Under the pieces are notes generated by a model, which saw only the letters and a program-made list of their open reading frames with translations, was not told where the DNA came from and searched no databases. Positions 18,332 through 26,631 of a stretch of DNA of 64,000 nucleotides are shown piece by piece; the stretch's first letter is position 1, and each line of letters starts with the position of its first letter. Position numbers and translations under genes: made by a program. The DNA is from CAVTWH01 sp963794685 (GTDB taxonomy: Bacteria > Actinomycetota > Actinomycetes > Mycobacteriales > Micromonosporaceae), in assembly GCA_963794685.1 (NCBI GenBank), contig CAWCFK010000020.1, positions 186,001 to 250,000 of the forward strand, read 5' to 3'.

Positions 18332-19125
18332 CCACTCCTACCCCGGTCCTCTTCATTCACGGGCTGTGGCTGCACGCCACCTCGTGGAACCCGTGGATCG
18401 ACCTGTTCCGGGAGGCCGGCTACGCGCCGCAGGCGCCGGGCTGGCCGGGCGACCCGGACACCGTCGAGGAGGCGCGGGCCAACCCGGACAGCATCGCCGA
18501 CCACGGCATCGACGACGTCGTCGCGCACTTCGCGAAGATCATTGACGGGCTCGACGCCAAGCCGATCCTGATCGGCCACTCGTTCGGCGGCATGATCGCC
18601 CAGAAGCTGCTCGGCCAGGACCTCGCCGCCGCGGCGGTGGCCATCGACGCCGCCCAGATCAAGGGGGTACTGCCGCTCCCGCTCTCCGCGTTGCGGGCCA
18701 CCCTGCCGGTGTTCAAGAACCCCGGCAACAAGCACCGCGCCGTCTCGCTGACCGAGGAGCAGTTCCGGTACGCGTTCGGCAACGCGGTCTCCGTCGAGGA
18801 GTCCCGCGAGCTGTTCGAGCGCTGGACGATCCCGGCGCCGGGCAAGCCGCTGTTCGAGGCGGCCGCGGCCAACTTCGACCCGCACTCTCCCGCGAAGGTG
18901 GACACCGCCAACGAGCTGCGCGGGCCGCTGCTGCTGATCATGGGCGGTCGGGACCACACCGTGCCGGAGGCGGTCACCAAGGCCACCCTCAAGCAGTACC
19001 GGCACTCCGACGCGATCACCGAGATCCACGAGTTCCCCGACCGGGCTCACTCGTTGACCATCGACAGCGGTTGGCGGGACGTCGCGGCGAAGTCGTTGTC
19101 CTGGCTGAAGGAGCACAACCTGTAG
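18328..19125 (+). CDS. alpha/beta hydrolase
   Basis: A 265-residue cytoplasmic hydrolase: PVLFIHGLWLHATSW, nucleophile elbow GHSFGGMIAQ with serine present, acid region LLLIMGGRDHTVP and terminal histidine in FPDRAHSLTID. The ATG at 18328 has GGAGG at 18317-18321 and overlaps the preceding stop by four bases, so the pair is co-translated. The longer open frame upstream is out of frame with the first hydrolase and not coding. Substrate unknown; the family includes lactonases and carboxylesterases. Confidence 0.9.
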   Translation: MTTPTPVLFIHGLWLHATSWNPWIDLFREAGYAPQAPGWPGDPDTVEEARANPDSIADHGIDDVVAHFAKIIDGLDAKPILIGHSFGGMIAQKLLGQDLAAAAVAIDAAQIKGVLPLPLSALRATLPVFKNPGNKHRAVSLTEEQFRYAFGNAVSVEESRELFERWTIPAPGKPLFEAAAANFDPHSPAKVDTANELRGPLLLIMGGRDHTVPEAVTKATLKQYRHSDAITEIHEFPDRAHSLTIDSGWRDVAAKSLSWLKEHNL

Positions 19126-19183
19126 CCGGCAGCCAGCCGCTGGTCCCGGAGTTCCGCAGCCACGCCACACCTTGGGAGTCCGC

Positions 19184-20017
19184 ATGCCGCACCCGTCACG
19201 ACCCGCCCGCAGAAAACTCGGCCGGCTCATCCTCACCGCCGCGCTGTTCGTTGGCGTCGCCCTGGCCCTACCCACAACACTCGCCTCGGCCAGCCCGGCC
19301 TCGAGCCACGCCCCGAAGCCGACGATCGTCCTGGTCCACGGCGCCTGGGCGGACGCGTCCAGCTGGGCGAAGGTCACCAGCCGCCTGCAACACGACGGCT
19401 ACACCGTGCTCGCCCCGCCGAACCCGCTGCGCGGGCTCAGCAGCGACGCGGCCTACCTCGCCGCGTTCATCCAACAGCGCACCACCGGCCCGGTGGTCCT
19501 GGTCGGGCACTCCTACGGCGGTGCGGTCATCACCAACGCCGCTCTCTCCGACCCGGACGTCAAGGCGCTGGTCTACGTCGACGCGTTCGTACCCGACCAG
19601 GGCGAGTCGGTACTCGGCCTGCAAGGCGGCGGCGGTGACCCGAACGCCCTCTTCGACAGCGTGGCGTACCCGGGCGCCCCGGCCGGCGACGTCGACCTCT
19701 ACATCAAGACCGCGGTCTTCCCGCAGGCCTTCGCCGCCGACCTGCCCGCCGCCACCGCGGCACAACTGGCCGCCAGCCAGCGGGCGATCACGTTGAGTGC
19801 CCTGCTGGAGCCCTCCGGCGTACCGGCCTGGAAGACACTGCCGAGCTGGTACGTGCTCGGCACCAGGGACGGCATCCTGCCGCCCGCGTTGCAGCTGACA
19901 ATGGCGCAGCGCGCACACAGCCGCATCACCAGGGTGCCGGCGTCGCACCTGTCCATGCTGTCCCAACCCGGCGCGGTCGAGAACGTCATCGTCGCCGCCG
20001 CACGTTCGAGCTACTGA
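19184..20017 (+). CDS. secreted alpha/beta hydrolase
   Basis: A 277-residue hydrolase with an N-terminal export signal: RPARRKLGRL, a hydrophobic core (LILTAALFVGVALAL), then a probable cleavage after ASA. The mature part starts with TIVLVHGAWADASSW. The nucleophile elbow GHSYGGAVI retains serine, followed by VDAFVPDQGES and a terminal HLSMLSQP histidine. The ATG at 19184 follows GGGAG at suitable spacing; the in-frame TTG at 19172 is less likely. It is a probable exported paralogue of the serine-less protein at 17534. Substrate unknown. Confidence 0.9.
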   Translation: MPHPSRPARRKLGRLILTAALFVGVALALPTTLASASPASSHAPKPTIVLVHGAWADASSWAKVTSRLQHDGYTVLAPPNPLRGLSSDAAYLAAFIQQRTTGPVVLVGHSYGGAVITNAALSDPDVKALVYVDAFVPDQGESVLGLQGGGGDPNALFDSVAYPGAPAGDVDLYIKTAVFPQAFAADLPAATAAQLAASQRAITLSALLEPSGVPAWKTLPSWYVLGTRDGILPPALQLTMAQRAHSRITRVPASHLSMLSQPGAVENVIVAAARSSY

Positions 20018-20069
20018 GCCCAGCCGCACCGGCGGGCCCGCGACGCACCTGTCGCGGCCACCGGCCGCG

Positions 20070-20177
20070 CACACCTGACGCGGCCACGGGCCGCAGCACA
20101 CCTGACGCGGCCACGGGCCGCAGCACACCTGACGCGGCCACGGGCCGCAGCACACCTGACGCGGCCACGGGCCGCCG
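20070..20177. repeat. four tandem 27-bp repeats, each a hairpin
   Basis: Copies begin at 20070, 20097, 20124 and 20151. The first three are identical; the fourth differs only at its end. A degenerate copy precedes them at about 20045-20069. Each unit contains GCGGCCACGGGCCGC, a six-base stem with a three-base loop. The array fills most of the gap between the secreted hydrolase stop (20017) and the SDR ribosome site (GGAGG, about 20180). Confidence 0.9.
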
Positions 20178-20194
20178 ATCACGGAGGAAACATC

Positions 20195-20983
20195 ATGGAG
20201 CTGCACCTGTCCGGCAAGGTCGCGATCGTCACCGGCGCGAGCAAAGGCATCGGACTCGCCGTCACCCAGGCACTGGTCGACGAGGGGGTCAGCGTCGTGG
20301 CCGGCTCCCGCACGCTGACCCCTGAACTCTCCGAACTCGCCGGCCGCGCGGCAGTACGGCCGGTCGAAGTGGACCTCACCACGCCGGACGGCCCCGCCCA
20401 GCTGGTGGCTGCCGCTATCGCCGCGTTCGGCCAGCTGGACATCCTGGTCAACAACGTCGGGGCGGTGAAGCCGCGTACCGGTGGCTTCCTGTCGGTCACC
20501 GACGACGAGTGGCTCGCCACCCTGACCGTCAACTTCCTGGCCGCGGTCCGCACCACCCGCGCCGCGCTGCCACACCTGCTGGACCGGGGCGCCGGCCACA
20601 TCGTCACCGTCAACTCGGTGAACGCGGCGCTGCCCGATCCGCTGGTCATCGACTACAGCGCCGCCAAGGCCGCCCTCGCCAGCTTCTCGAAGTCGCTGTC
20701 CAAGGAGCTCGGCCCGCACGGGATCCGGGTCAACACCATCAGCCCCGGACCGGTGAGCACCGGCCTGTGGCTCGGTGACGACGGCGTCGCGGCCACCGTC
20801 GCCCGCGCCACCGGCGCCGACCCGGACGCGGTCGCGAAGGGCGCCGCCGGCGACTCCGTGACCGGCCGGTTCACCCGCCCGCAGGAAGTCGCCGACCTGG
20901 TGCTCCTGCTCGCGAGCGAGCGCGGCGGCAACGTCACCGGCGCCGACTTCGCCATCGACGGCGGCCTGATCCCCACCCTGTAG
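20195..20983 (+). CDS. short-chain dehydrogenase/reductase
   Basis: A 262-residue classical SDR: TGASKGIG nucleotide-binding motif near the N-terminus, NNVG structural motif, and a catalytic Ser with YSAAK (Tyr and Lys). The C-terminal block GNVTGADFAIDGG is typical. The ATG at 20195 follows CGGAGGAAACATC. The 27-bp repeat array separates it from the hydrolases. It could act on the same substrate as the upstream hydrolases, but nothing in the sequence names it. Confidence 0.93.
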   Translation: MELHLSGKVAIVTGASKGIGLAVTQALVDEGVSVVAGSRTLTPELSELAGRAAVRPVEVDLTTPDGPAQLVAAAIAAFGQLDILVNNVGAVKPRTGGFLSVTDDEWLATLTVNFLAAVRTTRAALPHLLDRGAGHIVTVNSVNAALPDPLVIDYSAAKAALASFSKSLSKELGPHGIRVNTISPGPVSTGLWLGDDGVAATVARATGADPDAVAKGAAGDSVTGRFTRPQEVADLVLLLASERGGNVTGADFAIDGGLIPTL

Positions 20984-20999
20984 TTTCGCTGCCGGTGGG

Positions 21000-21977
21000 T
21001 CAGCCGGACAGCTGCCGGATGGCCTGGTCCGTCTCGGCGACGAGGGCGCGGACCAGGTCGCCGGCCGGCATCGACCGGGCCAGGGCGCCCGCCTGGCCGG
21101 CCAGCATCGGCGGCTCCGGAGACAGCGCCCGGGGTAGCGGATAGTCGGGTGGCTCCTGGTCGGCGGCTTCCAGCCGGTCGACCAGCGGGGTTCGCACGGC
21201 GCGGGCGGAACGGCCGGTGAGTACCCGGGTGATCACGGTGTCGGAGCCGAGGGCGGCCCGGTGCCGCTCCGTGGTGCCCGCCTCGGGACAGCGCAGGAAC
21301 GCGGTGCCCAGTTGCACGGCCTGGGCGCCCAGGGCGAGCGCGGCCGCGATGCCCCGGCCGTCCATGATGCCGCCGGACGCGATCACGGGTACCGACACCG
21401 CGTCGACGATCTGCGGGACCAGGGCGAGCGTCCCGATCAACGACCGGTCCACCGCGTCGAGGAACGTCCCGCGGTGCCCGCCGGCCTCGTACCCCTGAGC
21501 CACCACCGCGTCGACCCCGGCCTGCTCCAGCGCGACCGCCTCGGCAACGGTTGTCGCCGTGCCGATCCGGATCGCGTCCACGCCCGTCAACGGCGGGATG
21601 CCGAAGGTGAAGCTCAACACCGGGACACCCGCGGCGGCGATGACGGCAAGCTGCTCGCCGATGTCCGGGATGACCGGCGGCCCGGCAAACGGCACACCGG
21701 TCAGCTCCGACCACCGGGCCACCCGGTCGGTCGCCGGAGTCGGCAACGGCGCGAAGATGTTCACCGCGAACGGGGCGTCGGTACGGCTACGGACGTCGGC
21801 GATCGCCGTGCGGAGCTGCTCCGGGGTGCTCATCGCGCCGGCGATACTGCCCAGCCCACCGGCAGCGGAGACCGCCGCGACCAACGCCGGTGTCGTCGGG
21901 CCACCGGCCATCGGCGCCCCGACGATCGGGAAACGCAGTCCCAGCCGCCGGGCGAGCGCCGTATCCGACCATGCCAT
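21000..21977 (-). CDS. nitronate monooxygenase (2-nitropropane dioxygenase family)
   Basis: A 325-residue FMN TIM-barrel protein. Diagnostic blocks are RFPIVGAPMAGGPTTPALVA at the N-terminus, GYEAGGHRG with the catalytic-region histidine, PVIASGGIMDGRG, and ALGAQAVQLGTAFL binding FMN phosphate. Family members oxidise alkyl nitronates, or act as quinone reductases or enoyl reductases, so substrate is not certain. The ATG at 21977 sits seven bases after a TAGGCT -10-like hexamer, suggesting a leaderless transcript. Convergent with the SDR gene (16-base gap). Confidence 0.9.
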   Translation of the reverse strand: MAWSDTALARRLGLRFPIVGAPMAGGPTTPALVAAVSAAGGLGSIAGAMSTPEQLRTAIADVRSRTDAPFAVNIFAPLPTPATDRVARWSELTGVPFAGPPVIPDIGEQLAVIAAAGVPVLSFTFGIPPLTGVDAIRIGTATTVAEAVALEQAGVDAVVAQGYEAGGHRGTFLDAVDRSLIGTLALVPQIVDAVSVPVIASGGIMDGRGIAAALALGAQAVQLGTAFLRCPEAGTTERHRAALGSDTVITRVLTGRSARAVRTPLVDRLEAADQEPPDYPLPRALSPEPPMLAGQAGALARSMPAGDLVRALVAETDQAIRQLSG

Positions 21978-22106
21978 GCCGACGAGCCTATTCGCGCCGT
22001 GCCGGCGGCTACCCGGCGGTGGCCGGGTGCGCTCGGGCAGCTTGGCCGGTCAAGACAACCAATCCGGTGCAGGAGGCCGGCGTGGGCTTTACGATCTACC
22101 AGAGGA

Positions 22107-22135
22107 TTGACCCGTCAATACGTGTTGGATAGCGT
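22107..22135 (+). promoter_or_regulatory. candidate sigma-70-type promoter upstream of the GT-acyltransferase gene
   Basis: TTGACC (22107-22112) and TAGCGT (22130-22135) are separated by 17 bases. They lie about 200 bases before the ATG at 22334. The rest of the 356-base gap (21978-22333) shows no gene. Confidence 0.4.
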
Positions 22136-22333
22136 AACGATCATTAGCTTCGGTCAGGGATGTCCGCATGTTCGTCGCCACTCCCAGGCTCTTCGGTACG
22201 CCGATCCCGCGGGCATGACCCCGGCCACCATGATCCGCAGCCGCCCTCCACGCATCCACCAGTCGAAGGGCTTGACCGAGTCGGCCAGCCGAGTTGAGCC
22301 GGCACCTTGGAACCCGGGGAGCGCCAGGACGGC

Positions 22334-24133
22334 ATGATCATCACGCTGGTCATCGACACGTTCAACGTCGGCAACAACGGAACCACCATTTCGGCGATGG
22401 GTTTCGCCGCCAGCCTCATGTCCCGAGGGCACACGGTGCGCGTGGTCGCCTGCGGCAAACCGGACGACGCGGCCACCCCGGGGCGTCCGGGGCCGGAGAT
22501 CTTCTGGGTACCGGAGCTGGTGGTGCCGATCGCGAGCCGACTGGCACACCGGCAGAACACCATGTTCGCCAAGCCCGTCCGGGAGACACTGACCGCCGCG
22601 ATCACCGGCGCCGATGTCGTCCACATCTACCAGCCGTGGCCGCTGGGAAGGGCCGCGGAACGCATCGCCCGCCAACTCGGCGTGCCGGCCATCGCCGCGT
22701 TCCACATCCAGCCCGAGAACATCACGTACAACATCGGTCTGGGCTGGTTCCCGCCGGCCGCGCACCTGGTCTACTTCCTGCTGCGGCTCGCCTTCTACCG
22801 CCGGTTCACCGACATCCACTGCCCGTCGAAGTTCATCGCGGCGCAGCTACGCCACCACGGGTACCGGGCCCGGCTGCACGTGATCTCCAACGGTGTCGGT
22901 GGCCAGTTCCGGCCCGGACCGGCCCGGGTCCGCGGCGCCGACGAGCCGTTCCGGATCCTCATGGTGGGCCGCTTCTCCCCCGAGAAACGGCAGGACGTGC
23001 TGATCCGGGCCGTCCGCCGATCACGGCACGCCGCCCGCATCGAGCTGCACTTCGCCGGGCACGGCCCGCGGGAGAACCGGCTGCGCCGGATGGCCTCGAA
23101 ACTCCCGAACCCGGCCCGGTTCGGCTACTACCCGCAGGACGAGCTCATCGAACTCATCCGCAGCTGCGACCTCTACGTGCACGCCTCGGATGTCGAAATC
23201 GAGGGACTGTCCTGCATGGAGGCGTTCTCCTGCGGACTCGTGCCGGTGATCTCCGACAGCCGGCAGAGCGCGACCGGCCAGTTCGCGCTCGAACCCGCCA
23301 ACCTGTTCCGTGCGGGTGACCCGGCGTCGCTCGCCGAACGGATCGACGGCTGGATCGACGATCCGGCGGCGCTGGCTGCCGCGTCGCAAACCTACGCCCG
23401 GTACGCCGAGCTCTACACCGTCGACCGCAGCGTCAAGGCGATCGAGCGGGTCTACGCCGGTACCGGCCACACCGCTGAAGCACCGGCCGGGTACACCGGT
23501 CGGGCGTACCGGCTGCTGTCGACCGCCTTCTACTACGCGGTGGCGATTCCACTGCTCTTCCTCTGGACCCGGGTGCTCCTGGGTGTCCGCGTCGAGGGCA
23601 AGAGCCGGTTCCCCCGCGGCGGCGCGCTCACGGTCTGCAATCACGTGCACTTCCTCGACAGCGCAGTCGTCGCGACCGCCCTGTTTCCCCGCAAGCCCGT
23701 CTTCACGTCGGCGCCGGTCAACCTCGAGAACCGCCTGTACGGCGGCCTGGTGAGACTGCTGGGCGGCGTCGCGGTGCCGTCCACCGCGGCCGGGCTGCCG
23801 CTCTTCTTCTCCGAGATGGAACTCTTCCTCGCCAAGGGCAGGATCGTGCACTTCTTCCCCGAGGGCGAACTCAATCCCTACGACACCAGCCTGCGCGACT
23901 TCAAGCTGGGCGCGTTCCACCTCGCCGCCCAGGCCCGGGTACCCGTGGTGCCGCTGTCGATCCGGTTCGCCCCACCGACCGGGGTCGGGCGGCTGTTCCG
24001 CCGCAAGCCGACGATGGTCCTCGTCATCGGCGAGCCGATCGTCCCGACGATGACCGACCCGCGCAGCGACCGGCGCATCCGGATGGAACTCGCCCGCCGC
24101 CGCATGCACGACCTGATCACCCGCGCTGCGTAA
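22334..24133 (+). CDS. GT4 glycosyltransferase fused to a PlsC-type acyltransferase
   Basis: A 599-residue bifunctional-looking protein. Residues about 1-375 form a GT-B/GT4 glycosyltransferase: IDTFNVGNNGTTISAMGFA start, ILMVGRFSPEKRQD hinge, and EIEGLSCMEAFSCG carrying the EX7E-type donor motif. A hydrophobic segment (about 400-420) leads to an LPLAT domain with NHVHFLD (HX4D motif) and FPEGE (normally FPEGT). This suggests synthesis of an acylated glycolipid at the membrane. ATG 22334 is preferred because the similarity begins at MIITLVIDTF and CGGGGAG precedes it; a TTG at 22307 is the alternative. It is monocistronic and convergent with the VapC gene. Confidence 0.88.
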   Translation: MIITLVIDTFNVGNNGTTISAMGFAASLMSRGHTVRVVACGKPDDAATPGRPGPEIFWVPELVVPIASRLAHRQNTMFAKPVRETLTAAITGADVVHIYQPWPLGRAAERIARQLGVPAIAAFHIQPENITYNIGLGWFPPAAHLVYFLLRLAFYRRFTDIHCPSKFIAAQLRHHGYRARLHVISNGVGGQFRPGPARVRGADEPFRILMVGRFSPEKRQDVLIRAVRRSRHAARIELHFAGHGPRENRLRRMASKLPNPARFGYYPQDELIELIRSCDLYVHASDVEIEGLSCMEAFSCGLVPVISDSRQSATGQFALEPANLFRAGDPASLAERIDGWIDDPAALAAASQTYARYAELYTVDRSVKAIERVYAGTGHTAEAPAGYTGRAYRLLSTAFYYAVAIPLLFLWTRVLLGVRVEGKSRFPRGGALTVCNHVHFLDSAVVATALFPRKPVFTSAPVNLENRLYGGLVRLLGGVAVPSTAAGLPLFFSEMELFLAKGRIVHFFPEGELNPYDTSLRDFKLGAFHLAAQARVPVVPLSIRFAPPTGVGRLFRRKPTMVLVIGEPIVPTMTDPRSDRRIRMELARRRMHDLITRAA

Positions 24134-24137
24134 CGGG

Positions 24138-24183
24138 CGCTATGCCGGCTCGAACGGATCCGCTATGCCGGCTCGAACGGATT
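24138..24183. repeat. 23-bp tandem duplication spanning the VapC stop codon
   Basis: CGCTATGCCGGCTCGAACGG plus three further bases occurs twice, at 24138 and 24161. It duplicates the last codons and TAG of the minus-strand vapC, so a second copy of the stop region lies just after the real stop. Confidence 0.9.
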
Positions 24184-24582
24184 GAGGTGCGCCACGCCGG
24201 TGCTGGCGACATCGGCCACGTTCCGGGTCACCAGCGTCAGCCGGTGGACGTTCGCCGTCGCCACCATCAACCCGTCCATGACGGGTGGCGGTTGCGGCGG
24301 CACGTTCAGTCGTCCCCATTCCTGGGCGATGTCAACGGTCACCGGCAGAATCCGATCCTGGTAGGCGTCCACCAGCCCGGTCAGCCACTGATCCAGAGCA
24401 TCGGCCTGGTGCGGATCGCGCGGGCGGAGTCGCTCGATGCCCTGCCTGACTTCGCCCACAACAAGCGCGCTGATGAAGACGTCGGCACCGGCCTTTCCGT
24501 CGTACCACGCGAGTACGTCCCGGTTGGGCGACTTCTTGCGCAGCTCCGACACGACATTCGTGTCCAGCAGGAAGGCGGCCAC
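24163..24582 (-). CDS. vapC: VapC-type PIN-domain toxin ribonuclease
   Basis: A 139-residue PIN protein: N-terminal AAFLLDTNVVSELRK with the first aspartate, GEVRQGIE glutamate, and PVMDGLMVATA aspartate, so the acidic site is complete. These toxins cleave RNA and are held inactive by the paired antitoxin. GTG at 24582 starts one base after the antitoxin TGA, indicating co-translation. The end is duplicated across the stop codon by a 23-bp repeat. Confidence 0.9.
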   Translation of the reverse strand: MAAFLLDTNVVSELRKKSPNRDVLAWYDGKAGADVFISALVVGEVRQGIERLRPRDPHQADALDQWLTGLVDAYQDRILPVTVDIAQEWGRLNVPPQPPPVMDGLMVATANVHRLTLVTRNVADVASTGVAHLNPFEPA

Positions 24583-24583
24583 G

Positions 24584-24835
24584 TCACCCGGCCAGGTCGG
24601 TGTCGCGGGGAAGATCGCGCCGGCGCTCGAACTCAAGATCGTCGTCGGCGGTGGGGGCCACCCGCAGGTAGTCCATGAAACTCACGGCCGCGCCGCGCAG
24701 TCGCCGGTACTCCGCAATACCGATCACCACCGCCACCTCCTCGCCGTGTTTCGTGACGATCTGCGGCTCACCGGACTCGGCCGCGCGAAGCACCTCGCTG
24801 AAGCGCTGCTTCGCTTCCTGCACCTGCCAGCGCAT
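24584..24835 (-). CDS. Phd/YefM-type antitoxin
   Basis: An 83-residue antitoxin starting MRWQVQEAKQRFSEVLRAAE, the classic Phd/YefM N-terminal DNA-binding fold, followed by EPQIVTKHGEEVAVVIGIAEY. The C-terminal tail (DDLEFERRRDLP) is the likely toxin-neutralising part. ATG 24835 is preferred; the open frame extends further but loses similarity. It usually represses its own operon with the toxin; a TCTAG/CTAGA palindrome just upstream is a plausible operator. Confidence 0.9.
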   Translation of the reverse strand: MRWQVQEAKQRFSEVLRAAESGEPQIVTKHGEEVAVVIGIAEYRRLRGAAVSFMDYLRVAPTADDDLEFERRRDLPRDTDLAG

Positions 24836-24854
24836 GGCAACCCCGCCAAATCTG

Positions 24855-24869
24855 TCTAGACTGACTAGA
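24855..24869. promoter_or_regulatory. candidate operator of the phd-vapC operon
   Basis: TCTAG (24855-24859) and CTAGA (24865-24869) form an inverted repeat with a five-base spacer, 20 bases upstream of the antitoxin ATG. It is AT-rich against a GC-rich background. Confidence 0.5.
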
Positions 24870-25011
24870 TGGTACCTGGCGGGGCAGCGCGAGGCACGCG
24901 ACCGGGCAGCAGCCGGCAATGGGACCGGCCAACTGACCACAGACATACCGTCAAGCTGACCGTTACTGCACCGTCCAGGTGACCATTGATCTTGCCTGCC
25001 AGAGCGCTGGG

Positions 25012-26409
25012 TCAGGCCGGATCGCGTTGGGCAACGACCGTCGGGGTCGGGTCGGCGGTGGGCAGTTGGCCCATCCCTTTGCGGATCGCGTCCAGCACCG
25101 TCATGCCCTGTGCCGCCAGCGAAGCGACCACGCTGTTGAGGCCCTCGGCACCGTCCAGCACGGTCAGGTTGGCGCCCCGCAGCCCCTCGGCCGCCGCCTT
25201 GAGCAGCTCCGGCAGCTGCTGGATGACGAGCTGGTCCAGCGCGATGCGACCTTCCGCGGCGGCAGCCTCGGCGGAGAGCTTGGTGGCGTCGGCCTGGGCG
25301 CGGGCCAGGGTCGTGATCCGCTCGGCCTCGGCCTGGGCGGGGCGGACCACCTCGGCGATCAGCTCAGCCTGGCGCAGTTCGGCGTTCTTCTGGGCGACCA
25401 GCGAACGCTCGACCAGGACGCTCTGCTGGGCCTGCGCGGCGGCCAGCGGGCCGGCCTGCGCCGCGGTCTGCTGGGCCCGGTCGATCTCGGCCTGGTACTG
25501 CGCCTGGGCGATCGCCGTCTGGCGGGCGTACTCGGCCTGGTTGCGCATGCTCTCCTGCTGCGCCATCGCGCTCGCCTGGTCGGCGGCGGCCTGCGCGACA
25601 TTGGCGTCCTGGTTGACCTTTGCCTGGTACGGCGCGGAGAGCGCCTTGATGTAGCCGACGCCCTTGTCGTCGATCCGGCTGATCTGCAGCGAGTCGATCT
25701 CCAGGCCGATCCGGGCCATCTCGGTCTTGCTCGCGCCCACAATGGCGTCGGCGAGAGTCTGCTGCTCGCGGATGATCGCCTCGACCGTCATGCTGCCGAT
25801 GATGCTGCGCAGGTGGCCGCTGAAAATCCGGCCGACCAGGATCGACATCTGCGACTGGTCGCCCTGGAAGCGGCGCGCCGCGGCAGCGATGGACTCGTGG
25901 TCGTCACCGACCTTGAAGGCGATCACCGCCTCCACCGCGAGGGTCAGCCCCTGTTTGGTGTAACAGTCCTCCTCGACCTCGGCCTCCTGCATCGCCAACG
26001 TGAGGTGGGAAGCCTTGGAGAAGACCGGGAAGACGAACGCGCCGTGGCCGGTCACGATCTTGAAGGGCAGCGCGTCGGCGCCGCGCTGCTTGCGACCACT
26101 GATCAGGAGCGCCTCGTTGGGCGCGGGTACCCGGTAGCCGAACATTTCTGTGCCTCTCATCCGCCAGACGTAGTGGTCCCGAGGCATCGGTGACCACGGT
26201 TCGACGTCGACCTGGCGGTCGCCGCGGAAGTGGATGACGAGCACGTGGGTACCGACCGCGATCGGCTCGGTGGCGTAGGCCAGATAGTGGTGCGGGATGC
26301 CCGCGACCACGACCCGGATCTCGCCGGCCCGCTCGCCGCCGGGTACCGCGGTGACCACCACGCCGACTCTGCCGACCAGTGCCTGACCCCGCACCGCTGC
26401 CCCCGCCAT
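25012..26409 (-). CDS. flotillin/SPFH protein with an N-terminal NfeD-like domain
   Basis: A 465-residue protein in one open frame. Residues about 1-75 (ALVGRVGVVVTAVPGGERAG, then HYLAYATEPIAVGTHVLVI and VDVEPW) match the C-terminal OB-fold domain of NfeD proteins. From about 85 it is a flotillin: FGYRVPAPNEALLISGRKQR, an SPFH domain, then a long Ala/Gln/Glu helical region. The usual membrane helix before the SPFH domain is absent. NfeD and flotillin are normally separate adjacent genes, so this is a fusion. ATG 26409 has GGAG eight bases upstream; an internal ATG near 26159 would give flotillin alone. Role: probably membrane microdomain scaffold. Confidence 0.82.
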   Translation of the reverse strand: MAGAAVRGQALVGRVGVVVTAVPGGERAGEIRVVVAGIPHHYLAYATEPIAVGTHVLVIHFRGDRQVDVEPWSPMPRDHYVWRMRGTEMFGYRVPAPNEALLISGRKQRGADALPFKIVTGHGAFVFPVFSKASHLTLAMQEAEVEEDCYTKQGLTLAVEAVIAFKVGDDHESIAAAARRFQGDQSQMSILVGRIFSGHLRSIIGSMTVEAIIREQQTLADAIVGASKTEMARIGLEIDSLQISRIDDKGVGYIKALSAPYQAKVNQDANVAQAAADQASAMAQQESMRNQAEYARQTAIAQAQYQAEIDRAQQTAAQAGPLAAAQAQQSVLVERSLVAQKNAELRQAELIAEVVRPAQAEAERITTLARAQADATKLSAEAAAAEGRIALDQLVIQQLPELLKAAAEGLRGANLTVLDGAEGLNSVVASLAAQGMTVLDAIRKGMGQLPTADPTPTVVAQRDPA

Positions 26410-26631
26410 CGTCCACTCCGCGCGAAGGGCGCGGGTCGTGACATCGTGCGATCCAGATTGTGCACCCGCCCCGCCACCGCCGTCCGCCCCGGACCCCGGC
26501 CGCACCGGACTTCCGGCTAGCGCGGTGCGGGCGACCCATTCGGCGACGTGTCGATGTGGCGTGGACGATGGGTCATGGATCGGCGACGAACGATCAAACG
26601 GTGGCAGCGGGTCCGGAGCGAGGCTGGGACG

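Noticed and set aside
20045..20177. CRISPR-like array
   Set aside because: Units are contiguous 27-mers without unique spacers and there are no cas genes nearby.
24900..25011. Imperfect direct repeat ACCGTCAAGCTGACC / ACCGTCCAGGTGACC as a regulatory site
   Set aside because: It is only partly conserved and lies downstream of the flotillin gene and upstream of the antitoxin promoter, with no clear role.
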